NCBI RefSeq assembly: GCF_041021895.1
Contig: NZ_CP157428.1
Span: 3,658,001-3,722,000, forward strand
Length of the DNA: 64,000 bases
DNA from: Acinetobacter sp. XH1741
GTDB lineage: Bacteria; Pseudomonadota; Gammaproteobacteria; Pseudomonadales; Moraxellaceae
Direction: 5' to 3'
This document shows, piece after piece, positions 1 through 7,962 of this stretch. A program made the translations under genes and the position numbers. Position 1 is the first letter of the stretch; each line of letters starts with the position of its first letter. The notes beneath the pieces were generated by a model, which did no database searches, was not told the origin of the DNA, and was given only the letters and a program-made list of their open reading frames with translations.

Positions 1-474
1 ATTAATAACGGCTAAAGTCACACCAACCATGGCAATTAAAAGAAATGTAATTGTTCCCGTATAAAGTTTATTAATATCACCGCCACCATGATCTAACATT
101 GTTTGGATAAGATTATAAAAAGGTGCATACCATGCATTAATCGCAACACTGACCTGAACACCAAACCAGATGTTAAATAAAATAAAAGCAGAACCCCAGA
201 CAGACCATCGTTGCCATGGATTATTGGAAAAAATTTTCCAAAATCCAGCAAACAGTGCTGTAGAGACTAAAAACCAAACATAAAACCATATAAAGGTTGG
301 AGACCAAAAACGGCTAACTCCAACAGGTAATTGAGCCTGATGGTAGCCCTTAGCAAATCCAATAAAAGTTCCCCATGTGTTTCCACCTGTATACCAGAGC
401 ACCATATTTAGCACGATCCAAACAACCGCCGATATAAAAAAATATCGTGGTGATGGAAAAAATGATTTGAACAT
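1..474 (-). CDS. sbmA: SbmA/BacA-family peptide transporter, N-terminal part (cut by window edge)
   Basis: The reading frame runs leftward from an ATG at 474 to the window edge without a stop, giving 158 residues. It begins MFKSFFPSPRYFF and carries the family pattern SRFWSPTFI, NPWQRWSVWG and VAINAWYAPFYNLIQT, which I recognise from E. coli SbmA (MFKSFFPKP..., INAWYAPFYDLIQT). SbmA is a proton-driven inner-membrane importer of proline-rich and other antimicrobial peptides and related compounds. At least three hydrophobic segments are visible, near residues 12-25, 60-80 and 90-110. The C-terminal part lies outside the window, so integrity cannot be judged. The family call is firm from sequence; substrates are inferred from the family. 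Confidence 0.88.
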   Translation of the reverse strand, partial: MFKSFFPSPRYFFISAVVWIVLNMVLWYTGGNTWGTFIGFAKGYHQAQLPVGVSRFWSPTFIWFYVWFLVSTALFAGFWKIFSNNPWQRWSVWGSAFILFNIWFGVQVSVAINAWYAPFYNLIQTMLDHGGGDINKLYTGTITFLLIAMVGVTLAVIN

Positions 475-652
475 TGAGTATTGTTATCCCTATATTTCTT
501 CAAATTCACAATGAAGAGAATACTAAAACCTAAACCTTAAAATTGTGAAGGGCAAATTTTAGAGAATTGTCAGTTTTTCCCATTTCATTGAAGGATTTGA
601 TCGTTTTTTTGTAAATTCATCCTTTTTGCAATTTAATCCATTTAAATTGCTT

Positions 653-682
653 CGTATATGACTCCCTTAAGAGCCATATACG
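653..682. repeat. Imperfect inverted repeat between sbmA and ilvA
   Basis: CGTATATGACTC and GAGCCATATACG form 12-base arms with one mismatch around a six-base loop. On the + strand the hairpin is followed by GTTTTT, but no + strand gene ends here. It lies downstream of the ilvA stop at 710 on the minus strand and upstream of sbmA. It may be an mRNA end structure or a regulator site. Confidence 0.5.
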
Positions 683-709
683 GTTTTTATATCATAGCGA
701 TATCTATGT

Positions 710-1945
710 TTAAATCTCTTCTTTACGAACGATATAACCTTCAAGCTGCATCGCCTGAATTAATGGTTCCAGATCTGGTGCACTTTTAAGTTCAACATCT
801 ACACTGACCGCACTTTCTTTCGCACGGCTTGTTGCTGCAAATCGTTCGTGTCTAAGTTCGTAAATGTTACCGCCTTGCTCAGCAATAATCGCAGTTAAAC
901 GCGCTAAGGCACCTGGATTATCAGGTAATTCAACACGAATACGAACCATACGGCCTGTGCGCGTTAAGTGACGTTGCAATACAGACACCATTACGCGTGT
1001 ATCAATATTTCCACCAGATAAAACAACCCCGACTTTATGACCTAAAAATAAATCTGGACGAGACATAATTGCTGCAATACCAGTCGCACCTGCCCCTTCA
1101 CAGACTGTTTTTTCAATATTGAGTAATAGGGCGATCGCTTCTTCAATCATATCTTCCGTGACAACCACAATGTCATCAACATATTCTTTAGCAACCTGAG
1201 TAGTCAGCTCACCCGGAGTTTTAACCGCAATACCTTCAGCTACTGTTGAACCCAATGAAACGGCAATTTGATAATTACAGAGCAACTTCGCCATGCTTGG
1301 GTAAACAACCGATTGAACCCCAATCACCTTAATTTTAGGATTTATTGATTTTGCAGCAATAGCAATACCAGAAATTAAACCGCCACCACCAATAGGCACT
1401 ACTAATATGTCCAATTCAGGTACAGCAGCCAACATTTCAAGCGCGATAGTGCCTTGACCTGCAATAATTTCAGCATCATCAAAAGGATGAATAATCGTTA
1501 ATGACTCTTCTTGTGCTACACGATGCATTTCAGCAGCAGCCTCTGAGAAGTCTTGTCCGTGCAAAATCACACGTGCGCCATATTCACGTACTCGCTGAAC
1601 CTTTACATTGGGTGTCGACTTCGGCATTACAATCGTCGCAGTCACCCCTGTACGCTGAGCATGGTAAGCAACTCCCTGTGCATGATTACCAGCCGAGGCT
1701 GCAATCACACCATGTTGCTTTTCTTGTTCGGACAAACTCAAAAGTTTATTCAGTGCACCCCTTTCTTTAAAAGAAGCCGTAAATTGTAGATTTTCAAATT
1801 TCAGCCACATTTCTGCCCCTAAGGTTTTAGAAATAGTTTCTGAAAAAACAAAAGGTGTCTTAACTACTAAACCATTTAAACGCTCTGCGGCGGCATGTAT
1901 ATCTTCTAATGTTGGAAACTTATGTTTTAGCTGTTGCTGAATCAT
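710..1945 (-). CDS. ilvA: Threonine ammonia-lyase with C-terminal ACT domain
   Basis: PLP enzyme that deaminates L-threonine (and serine) to 2-oxobutanoate, the first step towards isoleucine. The fold-type II domain covers about residues 15-320: Lys60 in TASFKERGAL is the expected PLP Schiff-base lysine, SAGNHAQG (about 84-91) is the substrate loop, and GGGG at 186-189 binds the PLP phosphate. Residues about 335-411 form one ACT domain (VRIRVELPDNPGALARL), the usual effector-binding module. At 411 residues it is the medium form with one ACT domain, shorter than E. coli IlvA (about 514) and longer than TdcB (about 329). It stands alone. The genome may hold another threonine deaminase, so the symbol is provisional. 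Confidence 0.88.
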   Translation of the reverse strand: MIQQQLKHKFPTLEDIHAAAERLNGLVVKTPFVFSETISKTLGAEMWLKFENLQFTASFKERGALNKLLSLSEQEKQHGVIAASAGNHAQGVAYHAQRTGVTATIVMPKSTPNVKVQRVREYGARVILHGQDFSEAAAEMHRVAQEESLTIIHPFDDAEIIAGQGTIALEMLAAVPELDILVVPIGGGGLISGIAIAAKSINPKIKVIGVQSVVYPSMAKLLCNYQIAVSLGSTVAEGIAVKTPGELTTQVAKEYVDDIVVVTEDMIEEAIALLLNIEKTVCEGAGATGIAAIMSRPDLFLGHKVGVVLSGGNIDTRVMVSVLQRHLTRTGRMVRIRVELPDNPGALARLTAIIAEQGGNIYELRHERFAATSRAKESAVSVDVELKSAPDLEPLIQAMQLEGYIVRKEEI

Positions 1946-2089
1946 CTAATTTGCTGGCCTCAATACGTTACAAATCAATCATTTTTTTGAAAATAGCATG
2001 AATTTCTCATATCTATCATGAGTAGTTTTCAGCATAGCTCCACTATACAAAAAAAATTATCAGCACATACAAATCTTTTATTTTTCAAC

Positions 2090-2113
2090 AAAAAAGCCCT
2101 TCTCAGGCTTTTA
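2090..2113 (-). terminator. Intrinsic terminator of the patatin-like gene
   Basis: AAAAGCC (2092-2098) pairs with GGCTTTT (2106-2112). Read leftward it ends in a run of T, 30 bases past the stop of the gene at 2142. It separates that gene from ilvA. Confidence 0.75.
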
Positions 2114-2141
2114 TTTAATTTTCATAGACTTGCTTTTCAAT

Positions 2142-3113
2142 CTATTGATTATGTGCACTTAAACCTTCACTAAATAAATTCTGTTCAGCTATTTTTTCAT
2201 CAATTACAAACTGAATATCTGACAATTTTGCATTTGCCGCATCTATACCTGCTTTCATTGTCGCTTCACGACCTTTTACATCAAAGATATGCGCTTTTTC
2301 TCTTAAATCTGGTTGAATGACTACGTCTGCATATTGAAGTTCTTCGGCAGCTAAACGGCCTTGCATAATATTAATATTCTGATTAAAAAGCCCCCACACA
2401 TTTGAGGTTTCGGTATAAGCAGGTTGAGCCAGAATATCTACCGCAATAATGACATCAGCACCTAAATCACGTGCAACCTCAACAGGTACCGGACTCACTA
2501 AACCGCCATCTACATATTCAGATTTACCAATTTTAGTCGGTACAAACATACTTGGAATAGAAGCAGATGCTCTAACAGCTTGCCCTGTATTTCCATAATT
2601 AAATACTGTTTTGGTGCCATGTTTGAGCTCTGTTGCCACCACATACATTGGAATTTTCATTTTCTCGAGTGGCATATTATTTACTTGTTGATTTACATAG
2701 TCCTCAACTTTTTTGCCATCAAAAAAACCTTTTAAGCCAATACTAATGTCACGTACATCACCAGCTTTCATTTTTAAAGCAGTATCACGCAGTTCATCCG
2801 GTGTTTTTCCACTGGCATAAATTGCCCCCACAATACTTCCTGCACTGGTCCCGACAATAAAATCAGGACGAATACCGTGCTGCTCTAAAACTTCAATAAC
2901 ACCAATATGTGCATAGCCTCGTGCACCACCACTACCTAATACCAATGCAACAACCGGTTTTTTCTGTTGCTTCTTAATTTTTGCAAAGGGCTGATCGACA
3001 AAACGTGAATATGCCTCTGCCGTTTGCGGTTTTACGGCAGATAAGTGTGAAGTGGTTTGGCATCCAGCCAATACCATAGAAAGTCCGAGAACCCACAATT
3101 TAAGCTGTTTCAT
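2142..3113 (-). CDS. Patatin-like phospholipase family lipoprotein (RssA-like)
   Basis: 323 residues. The N-terminus is a lipoprotein signal ending in LAGC, with Cys18 as the lipidation site, so the protein is probably membrane-anchored in the envelope. The patatin fold follows: oxyanion loop GSGGARG (60-66), nucleophile elbow GTSAG (88-92, Ser90) and the catalytic-dyad motif DGG near residue 200 (EYVDGGLVSP). All catalytic elements are present, so it is probably an active serine hydrolase acting on phospholipids or other esters. The closest named family I recall is RssA/NTE-type bacterial patatins, but most of those lack the lipoprotein signal. It is flanked by terminators and appears to be a single-gene unit. 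The true substrate cannot be read from the sequence. Confidence 0.87.
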   Translation of the reverse strand: MKQLKLWVLGLSMVLAGCQTTSHLSAVKPQTAEAYSRFVDQPFAKIKKQQKKPVVALVLGSGGARGYAHIGVIEVLEQHGIRPDFIVGTSAGSIVGAIYASGKTPDELRDTALKMKAGDVRDISIGLKGFFDGKKVEDYVNQQVNNMPLEKMKIPMYVVATELKHGTKTVFNYGNTGQAVRASASIPSMFVPTKIGKSEYVDGGLVSPVPVEVARDLGADVIIAVDILAQPAYTETSNVWGLFNQNINIMQGRLAAEELQYADVVIQPDLREKAHIFDVKGREATMKAGIDAANAKLSDIQFVIDEKIAEQNLFSEGLSAHNQ

Positions 3114-3243
3114 GGCTCATCTTTGCACTTTGAGGTTAATTTTCGAATTGCAATTTTAGTTGCTCATTCTGTGAAAAGCTGTAGTGAATTTATTTAATTT
3201 GTCATGTTTAAATTTTATACTCAAGCATTTTTATTATGCTAAA

Positions 3244-3273
3244 AAAAAGCCCCTTATTTCTAAGAGGCTTTTT
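3244..3273 (-). terminator. Intrinsic terminator of the sodium:alanine symporter gene
   Basis: AAAAAGCCCCTTA and TAAGAGGCTTTTT pair with one mismatch around TTTC, six bases beyond the stop at 3279. The minus-strand copy ends in eight T. Confidence 0.85.
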
Positions 3274-3278
3274 GAAAA

Positions 3279-4754
3279 TTACCAGATATCTGAATCAACC
3301 TTTTTCTTCAACTCTGGATATTTATTAATTTTGAACTCTGGTTCTTTAATACCTTGTTTTAATTGCTCACGGTAATCTTTCAACAAAGTACGTGCCATCG
3401 GTGTTAAAAGTAAAATCGCAATCAAGTTAATAGTTGCCATGATACCCATAAACAAGTCAGCCAATGACCAAACAAGTGGAACGCTACCAATTGCACCGAA
3501 GTACACCATCACCAATACAAAAATACGGAAGATGAACATAACTTTCGGGTTGTTATTAATAAACTGTACGTTACTTTCTGCATAAGCATAGTTGCCTAAT
3601 ACAGCTGAATAACAGAATAAGAATAATAAGACTGCAAGGAAGTCAGATCCCCAGTGTCCAACTTGAGTTTCTAATGCACGTTGAGTTAATTCAACACCAA
3701 CAAAGCCTGCATCTTGGTAAACACCAGAAACTAAAATGATGATTGCAGTACTTGTACATACAATGAAGGTATCTACGAATACACCAAGCATTTGTACCAA
3801 ACCTTGGTTTACAGGATGTTTTACATCAGACGCAGCAGCAGCGTTAGGCGCAGAACCCATACCCGCTTCGTTTGAGAACAAACCACGCTTAATACCTTGC
3901 ATCATTGCCATTGATACGGCAGCACCAAAGAAACCACCTGCCGCAGCATTGAAGTGGAAAGCTTCAGTTACAATCAGTTTTAAGACGTCAGGCAAAATCG
4001 CATAGTTGCTTAATGCAATATATAACGCAACAGATAAGTAAAGACCTGCTTTTAAAGGTACGAACATTTCTGCAAATTTAGCGATACGTTTAATACCACC
4101 AAAAATTGCCAATGCAACCAGAACTACAAGCGCAAGACCAACCCATGAGATTTCTAAATCAACGCCACCTAAATGAGCCATAAGATTGGCTTTATCCCAA
4201 CCCCATGCATGTGAAGATGCATTAGCAATTGCATTGATTTGAACTGAGTTAAATACAAAACCATAGGTAAAGATTAATGCTAGTGCGAAAACTACACCAA
4301 AGGTTTTACTACGTAGACCTTGAGTAATATAGTAAGCTGGTCCACCACGGAACTGTTTGCTCTTGCTATCTCGAACTTTAAATAGCTGAGCGAGTGTAGA
4401 CTCAATAAATGCTGAGCTCATACCAAGAACAGCTGTTACCCACATCCAGAACACTGCACCAGGACCACCAATTGCGATCGCGATTGCTACGCCAGCAATA
4501 TTACCTACACCAACACGGCTCGCAAGACCTGTTACAAACGCCTGAAAAGGTGTAAGACCATGGTCATCATCACCTTCTGTACGACTGCTTTTCATGACAC
4601 GAATACTTTGCAAGAACATGCGAATTTGCACTGCTCCTGTTAAGACCGTATAAAAAATACCGACAGCCAGCAAGAAAATAACTAGGAAATCCCATAAAGG
4701 GTCATTAAAAAATTTTACCCACGACATCAATGTCGCATTGAGTTGTTCATTCAT
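3279..4754 (-). CDS. AGCS-family sodium:alanine/glycine symporter
   Basis: 491-residue integral membrane carrier coupling Na+ entry to uptake of alanine, glycine or a similar amino acid. The family signatures are clear: ASRVGVGNIAGVAIAI near residues 79-95 and NEAGMGSAPNAAAASD near 295-310, with about ten to eleven hydrophobic segments. The length is normal for the family. It ends at a strong terminator and has no co-directional partner close by. E. coli YaaJ and Bacillus AlsT are relatives; I do not choose a symbol because the substrate cannot be decided. Confidence 0.93.
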   Translation of the reverse strand: MNEQLNATLMSWVKFFNDPLWDFLVIFLLAVGIFYTVLTGAVQIRMFLQSIRVMKSSRTEGDDDHGLTPFQAFVTGLASRVGVGNIAGVAIAIAIGGPGAVFWMWVTAVLGMSSAFIESTLAQLFKVRDSKSKQFRGGPAYYITQGLRSKTFGVVFALALIFTYGFVFNSVQINAIANASSHAWGWDKANLMAHLGGVDLEISWVGLALVVLVALAIFGGIKRIAKFAEMFVPLKAGLYLSVALYIALSNYAILPDVLKLIVTEAFHFNAAAGGFFGAAVSMAMMQGIKRGLFSNEAGMGSAPNAAAASDVKHPVNQGLVQMLGVFVDTFIVCTSTAIIILVSGVYQDAGFVGVELTQRALETQVGHWGSDFLAVLLFLFCYSAVLGNYAYAESNVQFINNNPKVMFIFRIFVLVMVYFGAIGSVPLVWSLADLFMGIMATINLIAILLLTPMARTLLKDYREQLKQGIKEPEFKINKYPELKKKVDSDIW

Positions 4755-4816
4755 ACTCGGTCCGCTTACGTTCTTGCTAATGCGCTATTAGCACAAGCCA
4801 AAATACTGCAATAAAC

Positions 4817-4845
4817 AAAAAAGCCCCTCAAAATTGGGACTTTTT
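4817..4845 (-). terminator. Intrinsic terminator behind the 65-residue ORF
   Basis: Paired AAGCCCC/GGGACTT core with one mismatch, A-rich left flank and T-rich right flank. Read leftward it lies nine bases beyond the stop of the small ORF ending at 4854 and ends in six T. It supports that ORF being a transcribed unit. Confidence 0.7.
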
Positions 4846-4853
4846 CAGTACAT

Positions 4854-5051
4854 TTAAGAAAAAACTTTTAATGTCAATTGAATAGCAATTATCGTCACAA
4901 GTTTAAGCAACATGATGCCCAGCACTAAGCCTTTGAAGGTCGCATGAGAGAAAGCACCCTTCAAATAAAATGAATTCATCGCATTGCCGAACATAATCCC
5001 ATTGGGATGAACAGCATGCATTGACTCGGCTACAAACTTGGAAACTAACAA
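4854..5051 (-). CDS. Small hypothetical membrane protein (TTG start)
   Basis: 65-residue frame starting at a TTG at 5051; a GGTGG stretch a few bases upstream could act as ribosome binding site. The first half is polar and contains HPNGIMFGNAMNSFYLKG; the C-terminal half (about 42-62) is one hydrophobic segment, GLVLGIMLLKLVTIIAIQL. No in-frame ATG precedes it; internal ATGs at codons 11 and 20 are possible. I do not recognise a family. A terminator nine bases past the stop and isolation from neighbouring genes favour a real short gene. It could instead be the remnant of a longer decayed gene. Confidence 0.4.
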   Translation of the reverse strand: MLVSKFVAESMHAVHPNGIMFGNAMNSFYLKGAFSHATFKGLVLGIMLLKLVTIIAIQLTLKVFS

Positions 5052-5177
5052 ATGACCACCGCTAAATCAGCTCGCTTAATGATTCACATCAATTAATCGA
5101 GTTATAAAAAATCTGGATTTAAGCCATAAGCATATTTACATATACTTTTGAGCGAATGTCTAAACTGCATATAAATT

Positions 5178-5381
5178 TCAAAGACTGTAACAAGCCAGCG
5201 CTATAACGCGACTATCTGCACTCCGATCCTTGTCACTCAAGAAGCGTGCGTTGAGATGTGTACCAAGCTGTTGTATTTTTTTTAGCCTAGTCGTTGCGTG
5301 AGTTAAGTTCATTTTCATGGTCGCAATGGTAATCGCCAATCCTTGTTTCATGAACTGCTTGTTGATGAGCGGTAAACTCAT
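5178..5381 (-). CDS. Small hypothetical basic protein, 67 residues
   Basis: I choose the ATG at 5381 because AAGGAG lies eight bases upstream (AAGGAGCTTTACATG), an excellent ribosome binding site; the frame stays open 11 codons further upstream without a comparable signal. The product, MSLPLINKQFMKQGL..., has many Lys, Arg, Thr and Met in a middle part that looks amphipathic (NLTHATTRLKKIQQLG) and ends in ALACYSL. No signal peptide or known motif is visible and I do not recognise the family. It stands alone on the minus strand in a gene-poor stretch. Function unknown. Confidence 0.5.
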   Translation of the reverse strand: MSLPLINKQFMKQGLAITIATMKMNLTHATTRLKKIQQLGTHLNARFLSDKDRSADSRVIALACYSL

Positions 5382-5878
5382 GTAAAGCTCCTTATACCTC
5401 GTGTATTTCTCCACTTCTGCATAAAAATCTTTTTGTAAAAGTATTTATTATACAGCTACTGCTTTTCCTAACATGAGTATGGAGAAATCATACCTGCGTA
5501 AAAAAGTCGGTATTATGCAGAAATTTAAACTTTTGTGTATGTTTTTCATTAAAACTTTATATGAAAATTGGTTATTTTTTATATAAAGTCATCCGCTTTG
5601 TACTGTTTTTAAACATATTATACCTTTTTTCTAATTGAGTATTTTTCACTCACCCAGTGTTATGCTTTTTATTTTTTTAACTGACAAGTTCAATCTTTTA
5701 AATCTAAAGTGGCATACTCGAACTATAATTAATCAGACATTATGTCTAAATGAATCGCATCATCATACATGTACGAATATCTCTTTTCTAATATTTTTTG
5801 CTTATAAATGCAGCAGTTTCAAAACATGAAATAAAGCATAAAAACGTATTAGATTTTAAAGAAAAATCAGGAGTCATC
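5382..5878. other. Gene-poor AT-rich stretch with nested inverted repeats
   Basis: No convincing gene in nearly 500 bases. ATTTCTCCA (5405-5413) is the reverse complement of TGGAGAAAT (5480-5488), and TTCTGCATAA (5415-5424) of TTATGCAGAA (5513-5522). The segment 5405-5522 is therefore bounded by inverted sequence and lies just upstream of the 67-residue gene. The rest up to the nitroreductase is AT-rich upstream DNA. Confidence 0.55.
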
Positions 5879-6583
5879 ATGAATTTGGAACAAGTCCATC
5901 TTGTTGACGAGGCTATTACCTCTCGACATTCTGTGCGTGCCTTTTTAGACACTCCAGTGCCACAAGAAGTTATTAAGGATATTTTACAAGTCGCAAGTCG
6001 TGCTCCTTCCGGAACCAACACTCAACCGTGGAAAGTCTATGTTGTGACAGGGCAAAAACGTGATGAAGTAGTAGAGCGCGTTTGTGCTGCACAGATTGAA
6101 GTTTCCAAAAATCCTGAATTTGCAGAACAATATAAAGAAACTTTTGCATATTACCCTGAAAAGTGGGTTTCCCCTTTTATTGACCGTCGCCGTGAAAATG
6201 GTTGGGGCCTCTACGGTTTATTGGACATTAAAAAGGGTGAAAGAGAAAAAATGGCTGCGCAACAGTTACGTAATTTCAAACTATTTGATGCGCCAGTCGG
6301 CCTTTTCTTTACAGTCAATAAAGCAATGGGAATTGGTTCTAAAATGGACATCGCGATGATGATCCAAAATGTAATGGTCGCAGCCAAAGCTCGTGGTTTA
6401 GATACCTGCCCACAAGCGGCTTGGAACCATTTTCACCCGATTGTTTTAGATATTTTAGGTGCAGCAGATGATGAAGAGTTGGTGTGTGCAATTGCTTTGG
6501 GCCATGCTGACCCTGAGCACATTGTAAATACCTTTATTACACCTAGAGAGCCTGTTGAAAATTTCACAGTTTTTCTAGACTAA
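5879..6583 (+). CDS. Nitroreductase family protein (FMN-dependent)
   Basis: I place the start at the ATG 5879 (MNLEQVHLVDEAI), five bases after CAGGAG; the frame is open 27 codons upstream but without a binding site. The 234-residue product has the FMN-binding patterns of the family: SRHSVRAFLDTPVP near residues 15-28 and ASRAPSGTNTQPW near 40-52, with CPQAAWNHF near 180. Such enzymes reduce nitroaromatics, quinones or flavins with NAD(P)H in the cytoplasm. It is monocistronic between divergent and convergent neighbours. A 10-base imperfect stem behind it (6591-6629) overlaps the end of the facing gene. Confidence 0.88.
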   Translation: MNLEQVHLVDEAITSRHSVRAFLDTPVPQEVIKDILQVASRAPSGTNTQPWKVYVVTGQKRDEVVERVCAAQIEVSKNPEFAEQYKETFAYYPEKWVSPFIDRRRENGWGLYGLLDIKKGEREKMAAQQLRNFKLFDAPVGLFFTVNKAMGIGSKMDIAMMIQNVMVAAKARGLDTCPQAAWNHFHPIVLDILGAADDEELVCAIALGHADPEHIVNTFITPREPVENFTVFLD

Positions 6584-6623
6584 ATACTTAAGCTAATCAC
6601 TCTCTTTTAAATCATGACGGTGG

Positions 6624-7835
6624 TTAGCTGTTTACCTGTTTTGCCTGTTGTGTCGCTTTTAAAACAACAATGAACCCACTTAAGGTAAATAACACCATCA
6701 TTACACCCATATTGAGTGATGCAGACCAAACAAGGAAGTTAAGTAAAACGCCCCCGAGTAAACCGCAGGCAAATTGCATACTACCCATAATTGCACTTGC
6801 TGTTCCTGCTCGAGCACCCTGCTTAGACATTGCAAGTGCCATGGCATTTGGCCCTGTTAAACCAATTCCTGAAATGGCTAAAAACAGCCCTAACATGACA
6901 AGCCATAAAGGTGCCATAGGAATTAAACCAGCAATTAATACAATGCTTGCACCTGTCACTTGTACCATTGAACCAGCTTTTAAACGCTTAGTAATTTCAA
7001 CACGTGTTGTTAAGTGCTTGTTTAAAGATGACATCAGCATAATGCCAAAAGCATTGAGTCCAAATACATAAGCAAATTCTTGCTGATTTAGGCCGTATTG
7101 ATCCATGAAAACGGCTGGAGCTGAGCTGATATAACAAAATAATGCTGCACCAGTTAAGCATCCTGCAAGCATAGGCAAGCGGAAACTCGCATCTTTAAAA
7201 ATCGCACCATATAAAGTAGCCACCTGATATAAGGAAAGCTTGAGCCTTTTATCAGTTGCCAGGGTTTCTTTAAAAAAGAAGTGTACGCACAACCAACATA
7301 TTGCGCCCACAATTGAAAGTGCAATAAAAATTGCTTGCCATGGAAACCAGATTAAAATCCAAGCCCCAATCATTGGTGCCAAAATTGGTGCTAGCCCCAT
7401 TACAATCATCATGCTAGAAAAAGCTTGTGCCGAACCCTGAACATCCAATCTATCTCGAATAGCAGCTCGAGCCATCACTACTCCAACACAACCACCTAAA
7501 GCCTGTAAAATACGGGCTGCAATAAGGCTCCATTCGTTTGTAGCGAGCACACAAAACAAGCTTGCAACTGCATAAAGTGCAAGTCCGAAATAAAGCGGTT
7601 TCTTTCTACCGATCCGATCACTTAAAGGCCCATACACCAGTTGTCCAATGGCTAAGCCAAAAAAATAGGCTGGAAGTGTATTTGCGACCATTTGCGTACT
7701 TACCCCAAAATCGTGAGCCATTTGAGGCAACGCAGGTAAGTACATGTCAATGGATAATGGCCCTAAAGCCGTGAGTAAAGCGAGCAGCATAATCCAGCCA
7801 ATAGAATATTGACGCTGGGCTGTTTGTTCAGACAT
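6624..7835 (-). CDS. Bcr/CflA-family multidrug efflux MFS transporter
   Basis: 403 residues, the usual length for 12-helix drug:H+ antiporters of this family. The N-terminus carries LGPLSIDMYLPALPQMA (helix 1), typical for Bcr/CflA, and the MFS motif A GPLSDRIGRKKPL at about residues 69-81. The likely role is proton-driven export of bicyclomycin, chloramphenicol or other small molecules; specificity cannot be read. It is divergent from yccS with about 125 bases between. The start ATG at 7835 gives MSEQTAQRQ, followed by the first hydrophobic segment. Confidence 0.9.
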   Translation of the reverse strand: MSEQTAQRQYSIGWIMLLALLTALGPLSIDMYLPALPQMAHDFGVSTQMVANTLPAYFFGLAIGQLVYGPLSDRIGRKKPLYFGLALYAVASLFCVLATNEWSLIAARILQALGGCVGVVMARAAIRDRLDVQGSAQAFSSMMIVMGLAPILAPMIGAWILIWFPWQAIFIALSIVGAICWLCVHFFFKETLATDKRLKLSLYQVATLYGAIFKDASFRLPMLAGCLTGAALFCYISSAPAVFMDQYGLNQQEFAYVFGLNAFGIMLMSSLNKHLTTRVEITKRLKAGSMVQVTGASIVLIAGLIPMAPLWLVMLGLFLAISGIGLTGPNAMALAMSKQGARAGTASAIMGSMQFACGLLGGVLLNFLVWSASLNMGVMMVLFTLSGFIVVLKATQQAKQVNS

Positions 7836-7962
7836 AACGATATTTCATTTTTCAATCATTTGCATACAGACAAGCTTACACTGTCTATCGTATGATTTGT
7901 GCAACATTGGTGTAGAAATACGCAAATCCTTTATCACTCAGGTTGATCAGCAAGGACTTCAT

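Noticed and set aside
1501..1789. Two overlapping + strand ORFs inside ilvA
   Set aside because: Antisense shadows of a well-conserved gene.
5635..5829. 64-residue + strand ORF upstream of the nitroreductase
   Set aside because: Low-complexity AT-rich sequence, no ribosome binding site, no recognisable domain.
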